Assembly (NCBI RefSeq): GCF_010111755.1 | Contig: NC_088953.1 | Coordinates: 186,001 to 250,000 of the forward strand | Source of the DNA: Nakaseomyces glabratus | Taxonomy: Eukaryota; Ascomycota; Saccharomycetes; Saccharomycetales; Saccharomycetaceae | Reading direction: 5' to 3' | DNA: 64,000 nt | Part shown: positions 12,306-23,438 of the stretch, one piece after another | How the letters are laid out: each line of letters starts with the position of its first letter | How positions within the stretch are numbered: position 1 is the first letter of the stretch | Position numbers and translations under genes: made by a program | The notes under the pieces: generated by a model | Told to the model about the DNA's origin: nothing | Database searches by the model: none | What the model saw: only the letters and a program-made list of their open reading frames with translations

Positions 12306-12932
12306 TGTCTTTGTTACTGGTCAGTATAGCGGGGTTTTTGGCACTTGTTGTATCGAATAGTCTGGGTACTATGTCAGAACCTATTGTCTTATATAGCAAC
12401 TATATTTTTTTCCAGTTTGCCTGTGAAAGACAGAAAGACAGAAAGTAAGAGAGAGAGAGGCCTACAATTATCGTATGTTACGGGTATCAGTAGTCACATT
12501 TTAAATACACATATACGTCATTCATGTGATGTAAACGTACTACACGATACCGGACGAATGGAAATAAAATTTGTTATACCTCTATACGTGTATATCACAT
12601 GGTATAATATACAATTGGCCGTTCGGAAGTACATGACTTTTGCAGAGCTTTGAGAGGTGTCTCGTCTGCAGTTATATCTCTCTTCTTCTCTCTCACAGTA
12701 CGGAGAATCCAGCTTTTCTGGCTTTTTTCCTCTACGAAACTCGAACTTCACTTTCCCTCGTAGACGTATCCTCTCATTGCATAATCTATATGTAGAACAC
12801 ATCCCGATTTTATATACAATAGGAGTAACACTTCTAAGACATCCAGAAACGAATACATACTCCAAACTTCAAACTTCACACTTCATATACACGCTCACGC
12901 TCATACTCTCACAACAGAAACTTATATAACTT
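12306..12932. other. CTI6 / PPQ1 divergent promoter
   Basis: Bidirectional promoter spacer of 627 bp. It contains CT-rich tracts (12672-12700) and a CDEI-like ATCACATG at about 12595. It has no AT-rich stretch plus CDEIII, so it is not a centromere. The short frames on both strands have no domain. Confidence 0.55.
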
Positions 12933-14624
12933 ATGGGAAGAAGAAAGAGAAGCCCGTCCAACAACAATCACAACCAGAACTTCGAAGTACCGAAACTCGG
13001 AGCAGATGCAAACACAATCAATGGTGAACAATCACAATCAGATGAAACTGCAGAGCCCGTCGATCCCGATGATAGTAGCAAACTGCCTCCGAATATATCC
13101 ATCAGAAATAGCACAACTAGTACCACTAGTACCACTAGAACCACCAGAACAACTAGAACCACAGCCACGTACTATGACAAAGATGCGGACAAGGCTGCGA
13201 AACTAGACATCGATATCTCGGTCGCTAGAGCCTTCGCAGCAACTCCGTTCCCGAGAACCTCTGGAAGGCCCGCCCAGAACAGCAACAGCTCTTTCTCCTC
13301 GTCCTCCTCGTCCTCGTCCTCGTCCACGCCGTCTTTCTCTTCGTCGTCCCCGCTGTCTTACTTGTCGCCCTCGAGCTCAGTGACCACTGCCAATGTGCAA
13401 CCGTCCACCGGCGCCACTCCGCAGTACTTGAAACCCTCCAGCGCGCCTTGCGGTGTGCTGTCCATGTCGTCCTTGATGCGTAAGCACACCAGTGCCAGCT
13501 ACAACGTCTCCCAGACCACCGCAACAGGCACCACCCACTACGCGAAAACTGTCTCCAAGTCTAGACTGTCCTCCAGCCTGGCCACAGAGAACCCCGCCAC
13601 CAGAAGCACTTTGCTGAACACACCTCCACCTCACCTGCTCTTGAAGCGCTACCCTAGCGACAACTCCTCCTCCGATATCCTGGACGTAGACCTCGTTATC
13701 GAGAAGTTGCTCAAGATGGGTACCCAGCCCAACGGCACCGCACCGACCACCACAAAGTCCAAGCGAGACTTCCCCTTCAGATCATGGGAGATCCAATTGA
13801 TCTGCTCGCACGCTCGAGAGATCTTCCTGGAAGAACCCAGTCTTTTGCGGTTGCAAGCACCAATCAAGGTGGTCGGCGACGTGCACGGTCAATTCAACGA
13901 CCTGCTGAGAATCTTGAAGCTGAGTGGTGCACCACCTGACACCAATTACTTGTTCCTAGGTGACTACGTCGATCGTGGTAAACAATCCCTTGAAACCATC
14001 CTCCTGTTGCTTTGTTATAAGTTGAAGTACAGAAACAACTTCTTCATGCTTAGAGGTAACCACGAGTCCGCAAACGTTACAAAGATTTACGGGTTTTACG
14101 ACGAATGTAAGAGACGTATGGGCTCCAAGTCCTGGAGATTCTTCGTGGATGTGTTCAACACTTTGCCCATCGCAGCTACCATTCAGGACAGGATCTTCTG
14201 TGTCCATGGTGGTGTATCGCCCGAGCTTAAGGAATTGAACCAGATCAACCAGATTATGAGACCAACAGATATCCCAGACCAAGGGCTCCTGACAGACTTG
14301 TTATGGAGTGACCCCGATCCACAGATTCAGGACTGGTCCCTAAACGATCGAGGTGTCTCTTACACATTCTCTAAACGTAATGTCTACGATATCTGTTCGA
14401 GGTTCAAGTTTGATTTGATCATCCGTGGACACATGGTTGTAGAGGACGGCTACGAGTTCTTTGCCAAGAAGAAACTGGTAACTGTTTTCTCCGCACCTAA
14501 CTACTGTGGTGAGTTCCAAAACTGGGGAGCTGTCATGAGTGTCACAACAGGTCTGATGTGTAGCTTCGAGCTTTTGAAGCCACATTCACTAAAGAACAAG
14601 AAGACTAGAAAGACAAGGCGATGA
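12933..14624 (+). CDS. PPQ1: PP1-like serine/threonine phosphatase Ppq1
   Basis: A protein of 563 residues. The N-terminal half (about 1-240) is Ser/Thr/Asn-rich and low in complexity, with a [12 protein letters not shown] array near 55-72 and long Ser runs near 113-150. The catalytic PPP domain fills the C-terminal half with all metal and phosphate motifs: GDVHGQ near 315, GDYVDRG near 343, GNHES near 374 and HGGVSP near 426, then an RGH motif. The family is type-1-like phosphatases; S. cerevisiae Ppq1 (549 residues) is known from translational suppressor and mating-pathway phenotypes. The CBC2 neighbour on the right is conserved. The N-terminal tract is encoded by simple-sequence DNA and is likely to vary in length between strains. 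Confidence 0.95.
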   Translation: MGRRKRSPSNNNHNQNFEVPKLGADANTINGEQSQSDETAEPVDPDDSSKLPPNISIRNSTTSTTSTTRTTRTTRTTATYYDKDADKAAKLDIDISVARAFAATPFPRTSGRPAQNSNSSFSSSSSSSSSSTPSFSSSSPLSYLSPSSSVTTANVQPSTGATPQYLKPSSAPCGVLSMSSLMRKHTSASYNVSQTTATGTTHYAKTVSKSRLSSSLATENPATRSTLLNTPPPHLLLKRYPSDNSSSDILDVDLVIEKLLKMGTQPNGTAPTTTKSKRDFPFRSWEIQLICSHAREIFLEEPSLLRLQAPIKVVGDVHGQFNDLLRILKLSGAPPDTNYLFLGDYVDRGKQSLETILLLLCYKLKYRNNFFMLRGNHESANVTKIYGFYDECKRRMGSKSWRFFVDVFNTLPIAATIQDRIFCVHGGVSPELKELNQINQIMRPTDIPDQGLLTDLLWSDPDPQIQDWSLNDRGVSYTFSKRNVYDICSRFKFDLIIRGHMVVEDGYEFFAKKKLVTVFSAPNYCGEFQNWGAVMSVTTGLMCSFELLKPHSLKNKKTRKTRR

Positions 14625-15493
14625 AAGCATATGAGGATGATAGGCATAGATAAAAAGATGAGCGTTTCTGTCTGGTTGAAGTTGGGTTGTTTACTAAAGT
14701 GTTCCTAGACACATTCTTGCTATTTCATTGAACGTATTCCGATTCTTTGAGAGAAACGATATTTCAACGAATGTTATGCAATGTGTAAAAAAGGCACCTA
14801 TGTTAACGCCATTTACTCTATTTTTACGTCAAGAAATTCAATTCTTTTTTCATCATGAGTAAAAATTCAATTTTCAATTTTTTTAAGCGTTTTACTCTTA
14901 CTTTTTTAACAATTTCATTACGATTTTATTTTCTCTTTTGATATCCATTTCAGAGTTTCATTATTATCCTTTCATTTTTTTTATTTTACTAAAGATTATA
15001 TTTTCTTTTCATGCTATTTTCAAGTCGAAATACCATTTACTTTTCACTTTTTTTGTATGTCGACAATATTTCTCTTTTACTCTATACTTTTTCGGAAGCT
15101 ACTTTTATTTTGCATAGCTCATTTTTCCAATTAAATTCCCTTCACATTATTTTTATTTCTCTTATTCAAAATTTTCTCATAACCTGTTTATGTATACACA
15201 TATGATATATTGTTTCAAAATGTTCAAGAAAATAACATAAAGTATATTAATCGACACGTATGCGACAAGAGTACGCCACCTATTTTCATAAACGTTTTGG
15301 CCCTTCATTGAAAGAGCTTATACTAATGGAAAATGGCATCACCATGGACGGTTAAGAATTTTGTGACTTTTTGAAGAAACTCAGCGGGCAGCAATGCATC
15401 AAAGGATATTTCAAGCAATAGTTGGTGACAACAGTTGTAGTGATTGCCAGTTTACTACAGCATTAAGTGAACACGCATTGGTAAAGCAGCAGG
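14625..15493. other. PPQ1 3' region and CBC2 promoter
   Basis: Spacer of 869 bp. The part from about 14820 to 15210 is extremely T-rich on the + strand. A CGGAA core near 15093 lacks a partner CDEI, so a centromere is not supported. No gene, tRNA or snoRNA box pair was recognised. Confidence 0.5.
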
Positions 15494-16204
15494 ATGTCGT
15501 TAGCGGAGTTTGATGAGATCAAGTATGACCACTCGGTGAAGAGGCTGGACTCGCCATCGAAGTATTTGCTGAGGAAAGCGCGCAGGAACCCCAATGGGTT
15601 GAACGATCTAAGGCAGTCTCTAAAGTCGTCGACCATTTATGTTGGTAATCTATCATTCTACACTTCTGAGGAGCAGATATATGAGCTGTTCAGCAAGTGT
15701 GGGTTTATAAAGCGGATTATTATGGGGCTGGACAGGTTCAAGTTCACTCCGTGTGGGTTCTGCTTCATCATATATAACACGCCGCAGGAAGCGTTGAATG
15801 CGGTGAAGTATCTCGGGGACACGAAGCTGGACGACAAGAGCATAACTATTGACTTGGATCCCGGGTTCGAGGACGGCAGACAGTTTGGTAGAGGTAAGAG
15901 TGGTGGTCAAGTGAGTGACGAGTTGAGATTCGAGTTTGATGCCTCCAGAGGTGGCTACGGTGTTCCGTTTGCCGATCGTGTAGGGACCACGTCGGGTGCC
16001 GGCAGAGGGTTCCACGGCCAGCGGTTCAACCAGCACAACGACTACGAGCGTCACCCAGTGCAATTCCAACCGCAGAACGAAGTGCCAAGCATGCCTCACC
16101 AGATCACTAGCAATTTCGGTGAAGTGCACTCCTTTGAGCCTCAGTATCCACCACAGGAACAAGGTATGGAAGAGGACGAAGAGGATAACTATGTACCGGA
16201 GTGA
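15494..16204 (+). CDS. CBC2: Nuclear cap-binding complex small subunit (CBP20)
   Basis: A protein of 236 residues. A single RRM at about 46-125 has RNP2 (IYVGNL, 48-53) and RNP1 around GFCFIIY (88-94). The leader before the RRM carries the conserved aromatic and basic residues used for cap stacking (Y11 and Y24 in this numbering). After the [19 protein letters not shown] is the CBP20 signature. The Gly/Gln/acidic tail is longer than in S. cerevisiae Cbc2 (208 residues). With Sto1/CBP80 it binds the m7G cap of nuclear pre-mRNA. The ATG at 15494 is the only good start. The gene lies between PPQ1 and CUP9 as in S. cerevisiae. Confidence 0.96.
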   Translation: MSLAEFDEIKYDHSVKRLDSPSKYLLRKARRNPNGLNDLRQSLKSSTIYVGNLSFYTSEEQIYELFSKCGFIKRIIMGLDRFKFTPCGFCFIIYNTPQEALNAVKYLGDTKLDDKSITIDLDPGFEDGRQFGRGKSGGQVSDELRFEFDASRGGYGVPFADRVGTTSGAGRGFHGQRFNQHNDYERHPVQFQPQNEVPSMPHQITSNFGEVHSFEPQYPPQEQGMEEDEEDNYVPE

Positions 16205-16923
16205 AGTAAATAGATATATAAGTAATAATTATAGCAACTTTCTTTTGTTTGGAGTAAAATAAATATGTAGTGCGGGATGCGAGTGACTTATTCATGTGCT
16301 GAACGAATAGACAGAAACAGATAATATATGATAAAATATAGAAATGGTAGACATGTTACACATATAGATAAAAGTTTTGAACAGATATAAGTGTTGGTAT
16401 AGTGTTCAATTAAGAGAGTGTAAGGGAAGGATAATAAACAATAAAAAAATAAACGGTCCCAAAAAGTGGATAAATGGAAATAAAAGAATGGATTGTAGAA
16501 GAGTGGGAATAAATTATAAAGCCATAAGATAATGTTAGTATAATCGGATTGTGGTGGAATAAAAAAATAAGCATGAAGGAATAAACGAAATGGTGTGGAA
16601 GTAAGTGGGATATGCAAAAGGGTATGGTGATCATTCCAGTGAATCTTGTATAGTTTTTATGTTAATGACTTGCATTAGAATAGTTTTAAAATGTCTTTTT
16701 AGGAAAATAAAATCGAGCACAACTTTGATGCACAACTTTGATGCACAAGCAGTTGATGTAGCAGTTGATTTTGGTTTTGCATTGGATCATAAATGTCATT
16801 AGTAATAATTTATTGGTTGAAGTTGGTAGTTATGAGGGAAACTAGCAAAGTATGCAGGGGTTCACTGTGTGTGATTGTAATTGGCGCAGTTCGGTTATTG
16901 TTGTTGTTCTGTTATATGCGCGG
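16205..16923. other. Convergent spacer CBC2 / CUP9
   Basis: Region of 719 bp between convergent genes. It includes a tandem repeat near 16718-16745 in which cacaactttgatg occurs twice. No gene supported. Confidence 0.5.
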
Positions 16924-17589
16924 TCAGTTGTTGTTGTTGTTGGCCATGTTAGTCAATTTCTTCAACTCTTCCAGTCTGTCGATCAGTTTCTTTCTCCTGG
17001 TCAGCGGTGCCTGTACGAACCGCTTTGAGAATTCGTCCTCGGACATGATGGTTACTGGCGGGTTTCCGTCGTCCTGGACAGGCGGGGTGTGTGTTGTGGT
17101 GGTCGGAGTTGGCGGGGTGTTCTGGGAGGACATGGATTGCAACAGCTCTGGGGGCAGGTTGCTAGTCAGTGCGTAGTAGTCGTTGAAGATCTTGCGTCTT
17201 CTGACGTTTATGAACCAGTTTGAGAGCTGGATTTTCGTGAGCCCCGTCTTGATCAGCAGGTCTCGTTTCTCCTGCTGCGTCGGGTACGGGTTGTGGATGT
17301 GGTCCAGGAGCCACTGGTTGAGTATCTGTATGGTATCCTTGGGCAAGTTCGACCTTCTCTTGCTTTTCTTCATCATATTTATTGGGGGTGTGGTCGTGGT
17401 ACTTGTAGTACTTGTAGTACTTGTAGTACTAATACTACTGGCACTAGTGCCAGTAGTATTAGTTGTAGTTGTACTAGTATTAGTATTTCCACTAGTAATG
17501 TTACTTATATCCATTGCATTGCTACGGGGGTATGGCGCGTCGTCGTTGAGCAACGACCTAATAGACGGTAACCTGACGTTCTCGCCCAT
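16924..17589 (-). CDS. CUP9: TALE homeodomain repressor Cup9/Tos8-like
   Basis: A protein of 221 residues, shorter than S. cerevisiae Cup9 (306) or Tos8 (276). It begins with the conserved RLPSIRSLLND motif (6-16), followed by a Ser/Thr/Asn linker (about 30-68) and a TALE-class homeodomain (about 76-138). The three-residue loop insertion PYP is at 101-103, and the recognition helix WFINVRRRK starts at 125. Cup9 represses the peptide transporter gene PTR2 and affects copper tolerance. The position next to CBC2 supports CUP9 rather than TOS8. The linker DNA contains a perfect 36-bp palindrome (separate entry). The right neighbour changes to ARO4, a join not found in S. cerevisiae. Confidence 0.9.
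   Translation of the reverse strand: MGENVRLPSIRSLLNDDAPYPRSNAMDISNITSGNTNTSTTTTNTTGTSASSISTTSTTSTTSTTTTPPINMMKKSKRRSNLPKDTIQILNQWLLDHIHNPYPTQQEKRDLLIKTGLTKIQLSNWFINVRRRKIFNDYYALTSNLPPELLQSMSSQNTPPTPTTTTHTPPVQDDGNPPVTIMSEDEFSKRFVQAPLTRRKKLIDRLEELKKLTNMANNNNN
17428..17463. repeat. Perfect 36-bp palindrome inside CUP9
   Basis: The 36 bases are identical to their own reverse complement, centred between 17445 and 17446 (core GGCACTAGTGCC). They encode part of the Ser/Thr/Gly linker of Cup9. A gtagtactt triplet-like array lies beside it (17401-17430). It could extrude a cruciform or act as an instability hotspot. Confidence 0.9.
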
Positions 17590-17773
17590 GCTTGTGTTGC
17601 TGAGTTCTGGTTCAACTTGAATTACAACAACTTCAATTACAATTACAACTGCTCTTATATATTGGGTGAGTGGGATGTGGAAATGTGTCTCTTGAGCCGG
17701 CTGGGACGTGGGCCCACCACAGACGGTTCCGTGGGCCCGGCGGAGTCACAGCTCTGGGAATTGTGACAACCCC

Positions 17774-17838
17774 CAGAGCAGAGCGAAGCACAGAGCAGCG
17801 AAGCACAGAGCAGCGAAGCACACAGCAAAGCAGAGCAC
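17774..17838. repeat. Tandem array, unit about 15 bp
   Basis: Imperfect copies of agagcagcgaagcac follow one another, with degenerate copies at both ends. Purine-rich on the + strand. No function evident. Confidence 0.8.
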
Positions 17839-17892
17839 TGGATGTCGGAGAAAGGCAAAATAAAAATGCTGTGGTGTAGAGGTGCAATACAC

Positions 17893-17932
17893 ACTTGCAC
17901 TGCAGGACTTGCACTGCAGGACTTGCACACCA
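17893..17932. repeat. Tandem array, unit 14 bp
   Basis: Two exact copies of acttgcactgcagg and a partial third. The related sequence cactgcagtacact recurs near 17987-18000. No function evident. Confidence 0.8.
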
Positions 17933-18057
17933 CACACTTTACTCTGTGATACTCTGCATTACCACATTGCACTACACTACAGTACACACTGCAGTACACT
18001 CACCACATACTACACCACCACACGGCGAGAGTGATTTACCAGTTGGGAGGGGCACAG

Positions 18058-18114
18058 TTACAGACACCACTGCACAGACACAACTGCAGACACACCACTG
18101 CACAGACACCACTG
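18058..18114. repeat. Tandem array of cacagacaccactg-like units
   Basis: About four imperfect units of 13-16 bp on the + strand, upstream of the ARO4 Gcn4 site. No function evident. Confidence 0.7.
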
Positions 18115-18197
18115 CGGGTACCTCGTGGGGGGGCCGAAACCGGCTTGTGGGCCGTACACACTTACCTCACCGTGACATGCACGTCCAGCGTTAGATG

Positions 18198-18204
18198 TGA
18201 CTCA
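18198..18204. promoter_or_regulatory. Gcn4 site upstream of ARO4
   Basis: A perfect TGACTCA about 180 bp upstream of the ARO4 ATG. This matches the bZIP activator Gcn4 and the known general amino-acid control of DAHP synthase genes in yeast. Confidence 0.8.
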
Positions 18205-18247
18205 TCACTGCTCTCTGCAACTCTCTGCGTTGTCTGCTGGTGGTGCA

Positions 18248-19456
<1,209 letters not shown>

Positions 19457-20071
19457 ATCTCTCAACTTGAACAAAAAAAATGACCCTACAAATATTTTTT
19501 TGACCTCACTCACACTTCATTTCAAGTTTTTTTCTACTATTTAATTTTTATTTGATGACGACTACTGTATTAAACAAACTTCAAAATACCACGGCTGCCA
19601 ACGCCCAGGTATTCGCACACTAGTTATTTGTGAGGGTTTCACCTCCCACCACATCTAACTGATAAATATTTAATAATCGCATAAATACTCAACTTTCAAA
19701 CTAACTACAATGAAACTAAGCAGCATGTAATATAATAATATATTGCCTCGACATCTTTCACACTATTGCTATATCGTCAAACTCTGAACGTTATGAGTGT
19801 TACACAGTGTGGGTGCCGGGTAAAGCAAATAGTGAGTCATTCGTAATAACGGTAATTCACCAGAGAAGTCACGAACAGCATTAGCAAATACTAACTGGAC
19901 TGGCAAGCTCACATATTCCCTGAGCAACACATATAAATGCATCGTTTTGATGTTGGCAGTTCTTTCCTCTGTAGCAATTACCAACTAGTCGAGGCACTGG
20001 TCGAATACTAGACGTTAAAGAATATTTGGGTTCCCTTAAATATAAAGGTGCGATAGAGCTTTTGGTGTACA
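19457..20071. other. ARO4 3' region and HIS7 promoter
   Basis: Spacer of 615 bp. The HIS7-proximal part contains a Gcn4 site (separate entry) and a TATAAAGG close to the ATG (20041). No gene seen. Confidence 0.6.
19833..19839. promoter_or_regulatory. Gcn4 site upstream of HIS7
   Basis: TGAGTCA about 235 bp upstream of the HIS7 ATG, a perfect Gcn4 half-site pair. S. cerevisiae HIS7 is activated by Gcn4 and Bas1/Pho2. I did not see a clear separate Bas1 site. Confidence 0.75.
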
Positions 20072-21730
20072 ATGTCTACGGTACATGTTATTGATGTTGA
20101 GAGTGGTAACTTGCAGTCTCTGACCAATGCAATTGAATATCTAGGGTTTAGAGTCCAATTGATCAAGGACTCCCAAGATCCTGAACTGCTGAAAGCAGAA
20201 AAGTTGATACTGCCAGGTGTTGGTAACTATGGGCATGTGTATGAGAATATATTATCCAGAGGGTTTGAGAAGCCCATCAGGGAATACATAGCTTCTGGCA
20301 AACCGATCATGGGTATTTGTGTTGGTCTACAAGTTTTGTTTAATAGCTCTACCGAAAGTCCCTCCAGCGGCGGGTTTGGCTATGTGAACCATAGACTATC
20401 TCGCTTCAATGATGATGAAAAGCCAGTTCCTGAAATTGGCTGGAACAGCGTCATCCCAGAAAAGGACTTGTTCTTTGGCTTAGATCCTTACAAGAGATAT
20501 TATTTCGTTCACTCATATGCTGGTATACTAGATGCAGCAACAGAATCAAGCTTGAAAGCTGACGGCTGGAGGATTGCGAAGGCTAAATATGGTTCTGAGG
20601 AATTTATTGCTGCAGTTTACAAGGACAATATATTTGCTACTCAGTTCCACCCTGAGAAATCAGGTTTGGCAGGTTTGCATATAATTGAAAACTTTCTAAA
20701 ACAGGCACATCCAGGGTTACCAGCTTACTCAGAGGATGAAAAGTCCTTGCTTGGCAATGATTACTCAAACTATGGATTAACGAGAAGAATTATAGCGTGT
20801 TTGGACGTACGTACTAATGATCAAGGAGATCTCGTTGTTACAAAGGGAGACCAATATGATGTCAGAGAGAAAAGTGGTGACAACGACGTAAGAAATCTTG
20901 GTAAGCCAGTTCAATTGGCTCAAAAATATTATGAACAAGGTGCCGATGAAGTGACATTTTTAAATATTACATCATTCAGAGACAGTCCGGTGAAAGATAC
21001 CCCAATGCTTGAAGTGTTGAGACAGACTGCGAAAAAGGTTTTTGTCCCATTAACCGTTGGTGGTGGTATCAAGGATATCGTCGATCCGGATGGAACCCAT
21101 GTTAGCGCTCTTGAAGTAGCAAGTCTGTACTTCAGATCAGGTGCTGATAAAGTCTCTATCGGGACCGATTCTGTTTATGCTGCAGAGAAATACTATGCGA
21201 ATGAAGGAAAAGGGGATGGTACATCGCCAATTGAAACTATCTCAAAAGCTTACGGTGCTCAAGCAGTTGTAATTTCTGTTGATCCCAAGAGAGTTTATGT
21301 TAACGATCCAAGTGAAACTAAAAACAAAACAATAAAAACAAAATTCCCTAATGAGAAGGGACAAGATGTATGCTGGTACCAATGCACAATTAAAGGTGGT
21401 AGAGAGAGTAGAGATATTGGTGTTTGGGAACTAGCTAGAGCGTGTGAAGCATTGGGTGCTGGTGAAATTCTTCTAAATTGTATTGATAAAGATGGTTCTA
21501 ACTCAGGCTATGATCTTGAACTCATCAACCATGCTAAGGAAGCTGTGAAAATTCCCGTTATTGCGTCTTCGGGTGCGGGAAACCCTGCACATTTTGAAGA
21601 AGGTTTCAAGCAATCTGCTGCAGATGCTTGTCTGGGTGCAGGTATGTTCCACAGAGAAGAATACACTGTAAATGATGTAAAGGAATACTTATTGAAAAAA
21701 GGGTTGAAAGTTAGAGTAGATAAAAACTAA
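20072..21730 (+). CDS. HIS7: Imidazole glycerol phosphate synthase (HisH-HisF fusion)
   Basis: A protein of 552 residues, the same size as S. cerevisiae His7. The N-terminal class-I glutamine amidotransferase (about 1-215) has nucleophile C83 in GICVGLQ and the His/Glu pair in FHPEKSG near 193-195. A linker leads to the HisF-type (beta-alpha)8 cyclase (about 235-552), with the first catalytic Asp near 245 (ACLDVR) and the second near 474 (NCIDKDG). It makes imidazole glycerol phosphate for histidine and releases AICAR to the purine pathway. The start is the ATG at 20072, only about 30 bp from a TATA-like element. A Gcn4 site lies upstream. Confidence 0.97.
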   Translation: MSTVHVIDVESGNLQSLTNAIEYLGFRVQLIKDSQDPELLKAEKLILPGVGNYGHVYENILSRGFEKPIREYIASGKPIMGICVGLQVLFNSSTESPSSGGFGYVNHRLSRFNDDEKPVPEIGWNSVIPEKDLFFGLDPYKRYYFVHSYAGILDAATESSLKADGWRIAKAKYGSEEFIAAVYKDNIFATQFHPEKSGLAGLHIIENFLKQAHPGLPAYSEDEKSLLGNDYSNYGLTRRIIACLDVRTNDQGDLVVTKGDQYDVREKSGDNDVRNLGKPVQLAQKYYEQGADEVTFLNITSFRDSPVKDTPMLEVLRQTAKKVFVPLTVGGGIKDIVDPDGTHVSALEVASLYFRSGADKVSIGTDSVYAAEKYYANEGKGDGTSPIETISKAYGAQAVVISVDPKRVYVNDPSETKNKTIKTKFPNEKGQDVCWYQCTIKGGRESRDIGVWELARACEALGAGEILLNCIDKDGSNSGYDLELINHAKEAVKIPVIASSGAGNPAHFEEGFKQSAADACLGAGMFHREEYTVNDVKEYLLKKGLKVRVDKN

Positions 21731-22309
21731 AACTAGGTTAAATAGATATAGAAGAAAGCCATTTACATTTTAACAGGTTTCAATCTTTTGCATGATATCA
21801 TATAAAATTAACAGTGATTGTCTATATTTTATAGTGAAGTGGCCAACTCCGTATGATGTTTAATGTTCATTTATTATCACAGTAATATAGTGTTGCTATT
21901 TTTGAGTTTCCTTCGTTGAAGTACTGGTTTTCTTTATTTTCCCTAAAACTCCGAGGTTTTCGAAAAGCTTTGATATCAGCGGTTTAGCAAGTGAAATAAT
22001 AAGCAAAAGACATATATTATTAGATAAACAAATAAGGGAGTGTCATAACTCTACAGCTACAAAATTTAAGTGAATACATTGAATTCTGATTGCTATTAAA
22101 ATTGGAAACACTAATAAATAAAATGTTGGGTTGTGGATGAGGATTTAAAAAAAAAAAAGGTATATAAGGCCAACAAAATATGAAATATGTAACAAAACTT
22201 TTCACTTTCTTCCCATTCTCTCCATTATTAAACTATTTGTATTATTTGAGTATTTAATCATAGACACCAAAAAACTAACATCTGTTCACTGCTGCTTTAT
22301 AACTATAAA
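21731..22309. other. HIS7 3' region and promoter of the unrecognised gene at 22310
   Basis: AT-rich spacer of 579 bp. A strong TATA element TATATAAG (22161-22168) lies about 145 bp upstream of the next ATG, which supports that small gene being transcribed. No other gene seen. Confidence 0.6.
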
Positions 22310-23026
22310 ATGCACTTTAGAAATATTCTTATTGTTTTGGTTTACTTGGCCTCTTTTATTTCCGCCATTACCAATGAGCCAAAGAATAAAGCCATTGGTA
22401 TTATTATTGATAGGTTAGAAAAAAATACTGAGACTTTGAAACTCAATGGAAGTGACTCTTCAAAAATTACTACATTTTATGAGGATATTTACGAAATCAA
22501 CGAGCTATTCTCCACCCTTTACTCTTCCTTTCAGTACCCACAGAATGAATTGGCAACTAAAGCTATAGCTACATTGTTTCGTTTGAGGCTCACTGAAAAG
22601 GATGAAGTTACCATTGATTACATGGAGGATAGATTATTCCGTATCAAGAATACTTTGAAGTACGCACTGGACACAAAAGACAGAATGCCAATGCATACCA
22701 TTGCAGAGATGCAGGGTATTCTAACAAGAAATAGAGATTGGTTGATTGCTACTTCTTCACAGATTTTTAACAAGAATCAGGACGTTGTTAAGGCTATGGC
22801 AGACGATTTCCCAGAGTGCCCACCACCTTTGGCGGTAGAGAGTAGCGCACCAAAACTCATCGCACTCCTAACAGACGGCATGATTGTCCTAGCATTACTC
22901 AATAGTACAGTTGACACATGCATGGGTGGGTTTGAACCATTATGCGTCTTTGCCCTATCAGCTGCAGGTACAGTTGCCGGTGTGTGGTTGATGAATGTGG
23001 TGAAGTATTTTGTTCTCTGCAAGTGA
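22310..23026 (+). CDS. Unrecognised small secretory-pathway protein
   Basis: I do not recognise this 238-residue protein. A hydrophobic N-terminus (about 5-20) ending in SAIT looks like a signal peptide. The central part (about 25-165) is predicted largely helical and charged. The C-terminal third is hydrophobic in two stretches (about 182-202 and 210-236). The only cysteines are C170, C204, C212 and C237, all near or inside the C-terminal part. N-glycosylation sequons lie at N46 and N198. It sits between HIS7 and ENP1, which are neighbours in S. cerevisiae, so it is an insertion here or a loss there. A TATA element precedes it. It could be a lineage-specific secreted or membrane protein. I saw no motif of a known toxin family and assign no function. 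Confidence 0.7.
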   Translation: MHFRNILIVLVYLASFISAITNEPKNKAIGIIIDRLEKNTETLKLNGSDSSKITTFYEDIYEINELFSTLYSSFQYPQNELATKAIATLFRLRLTEKDEVTIDYMEDRLFRIKNTLKYALDTKDRMPMHTIAEMQGILTRNRDWLIATSSQIFNKNQDVVKAMADDFPECPPPLAVESSAPKLIALLTDGMIVLALLNSTVDTCMGGFEPLCVFALSAAGTVAGVWLMNVVKYFVLCK

Positions 23027-23438
23027 AAGCAGTAGTAAAAGGCCCCAAAAAATAAATACACTAATTTTTCAAGTATCATATAAAGAAGAGGAAAATATTT
23101 AATTATATAATACCCATTTATATCGTTATTGGTTGTAACTAATATTTAACATAGCTCCATTACAATAAATATTTTATAAGTATTTACAGTTTGTTATTCC
23201 TTTATATGCTACGGATAAAATAGTGGCTCTTTGTGATGAAAAAGGCGATGAGCATCGACTTGAAAATTTTTGAAAAAAAAAAATTTGAAAAATTATGCGA
23301 TGAGCTACTAGTGTTATAGCATAAATCAACGATAAATAGAGATATATAACCTCAATTTTGCTGGTTTAAACTTTGGAACAGGAATATAGTTAGATATTCT
23401 GTTATTTGGGTGAATACCAGGAAAGAGTACAAAAAATC
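23027..23438. other. Spacer and ENP1 promoter
   Basis: Region of 412 bp holding the 3' end of the unrecognised gene and the ENP1 promoter with duplicated RRPE-PAC elements (separate entry). Confidence 0.65.
23245..23304 (+). promoter_or_regulatory. Double PAC and RRPE elements of ENP1
   Basis: Two PAC sites GCGATGAG (23245-23252 and 23297-23304) flank two RRPE-type TGAAAA(A)TT elements (23261-23271 and 23284-23294). All lie within 60 bp, about 135-195 bp upstream of the ENP1 ATG. This is a textbook ribosome-biogenesis promoter. Confidence 0.85.

Noticed and set aside
11398..12360. Several long open frames opposite CTI6
   Set aside because: They mirror the acidic, Glu/Asp/Thr-rich coding sequence of CTI6; Ser/Val/Leu-rich translations are composition artefacts.
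12594..12633. Centromere suggested by ATCACATG and a nearby TTCGGAA
   Set aside because: Spacing is about 20 bp and the AT-rich CDEII of 80-90 bp is missing. Other CCGAA cores (10442, 15093) lack CDEI.
22310..23026. Killer-toxin-like precursor
   Set aside because: A signal peptide, cysteines and C-terminal hydrophobic stretches alone do not support it; no family motif recognised.
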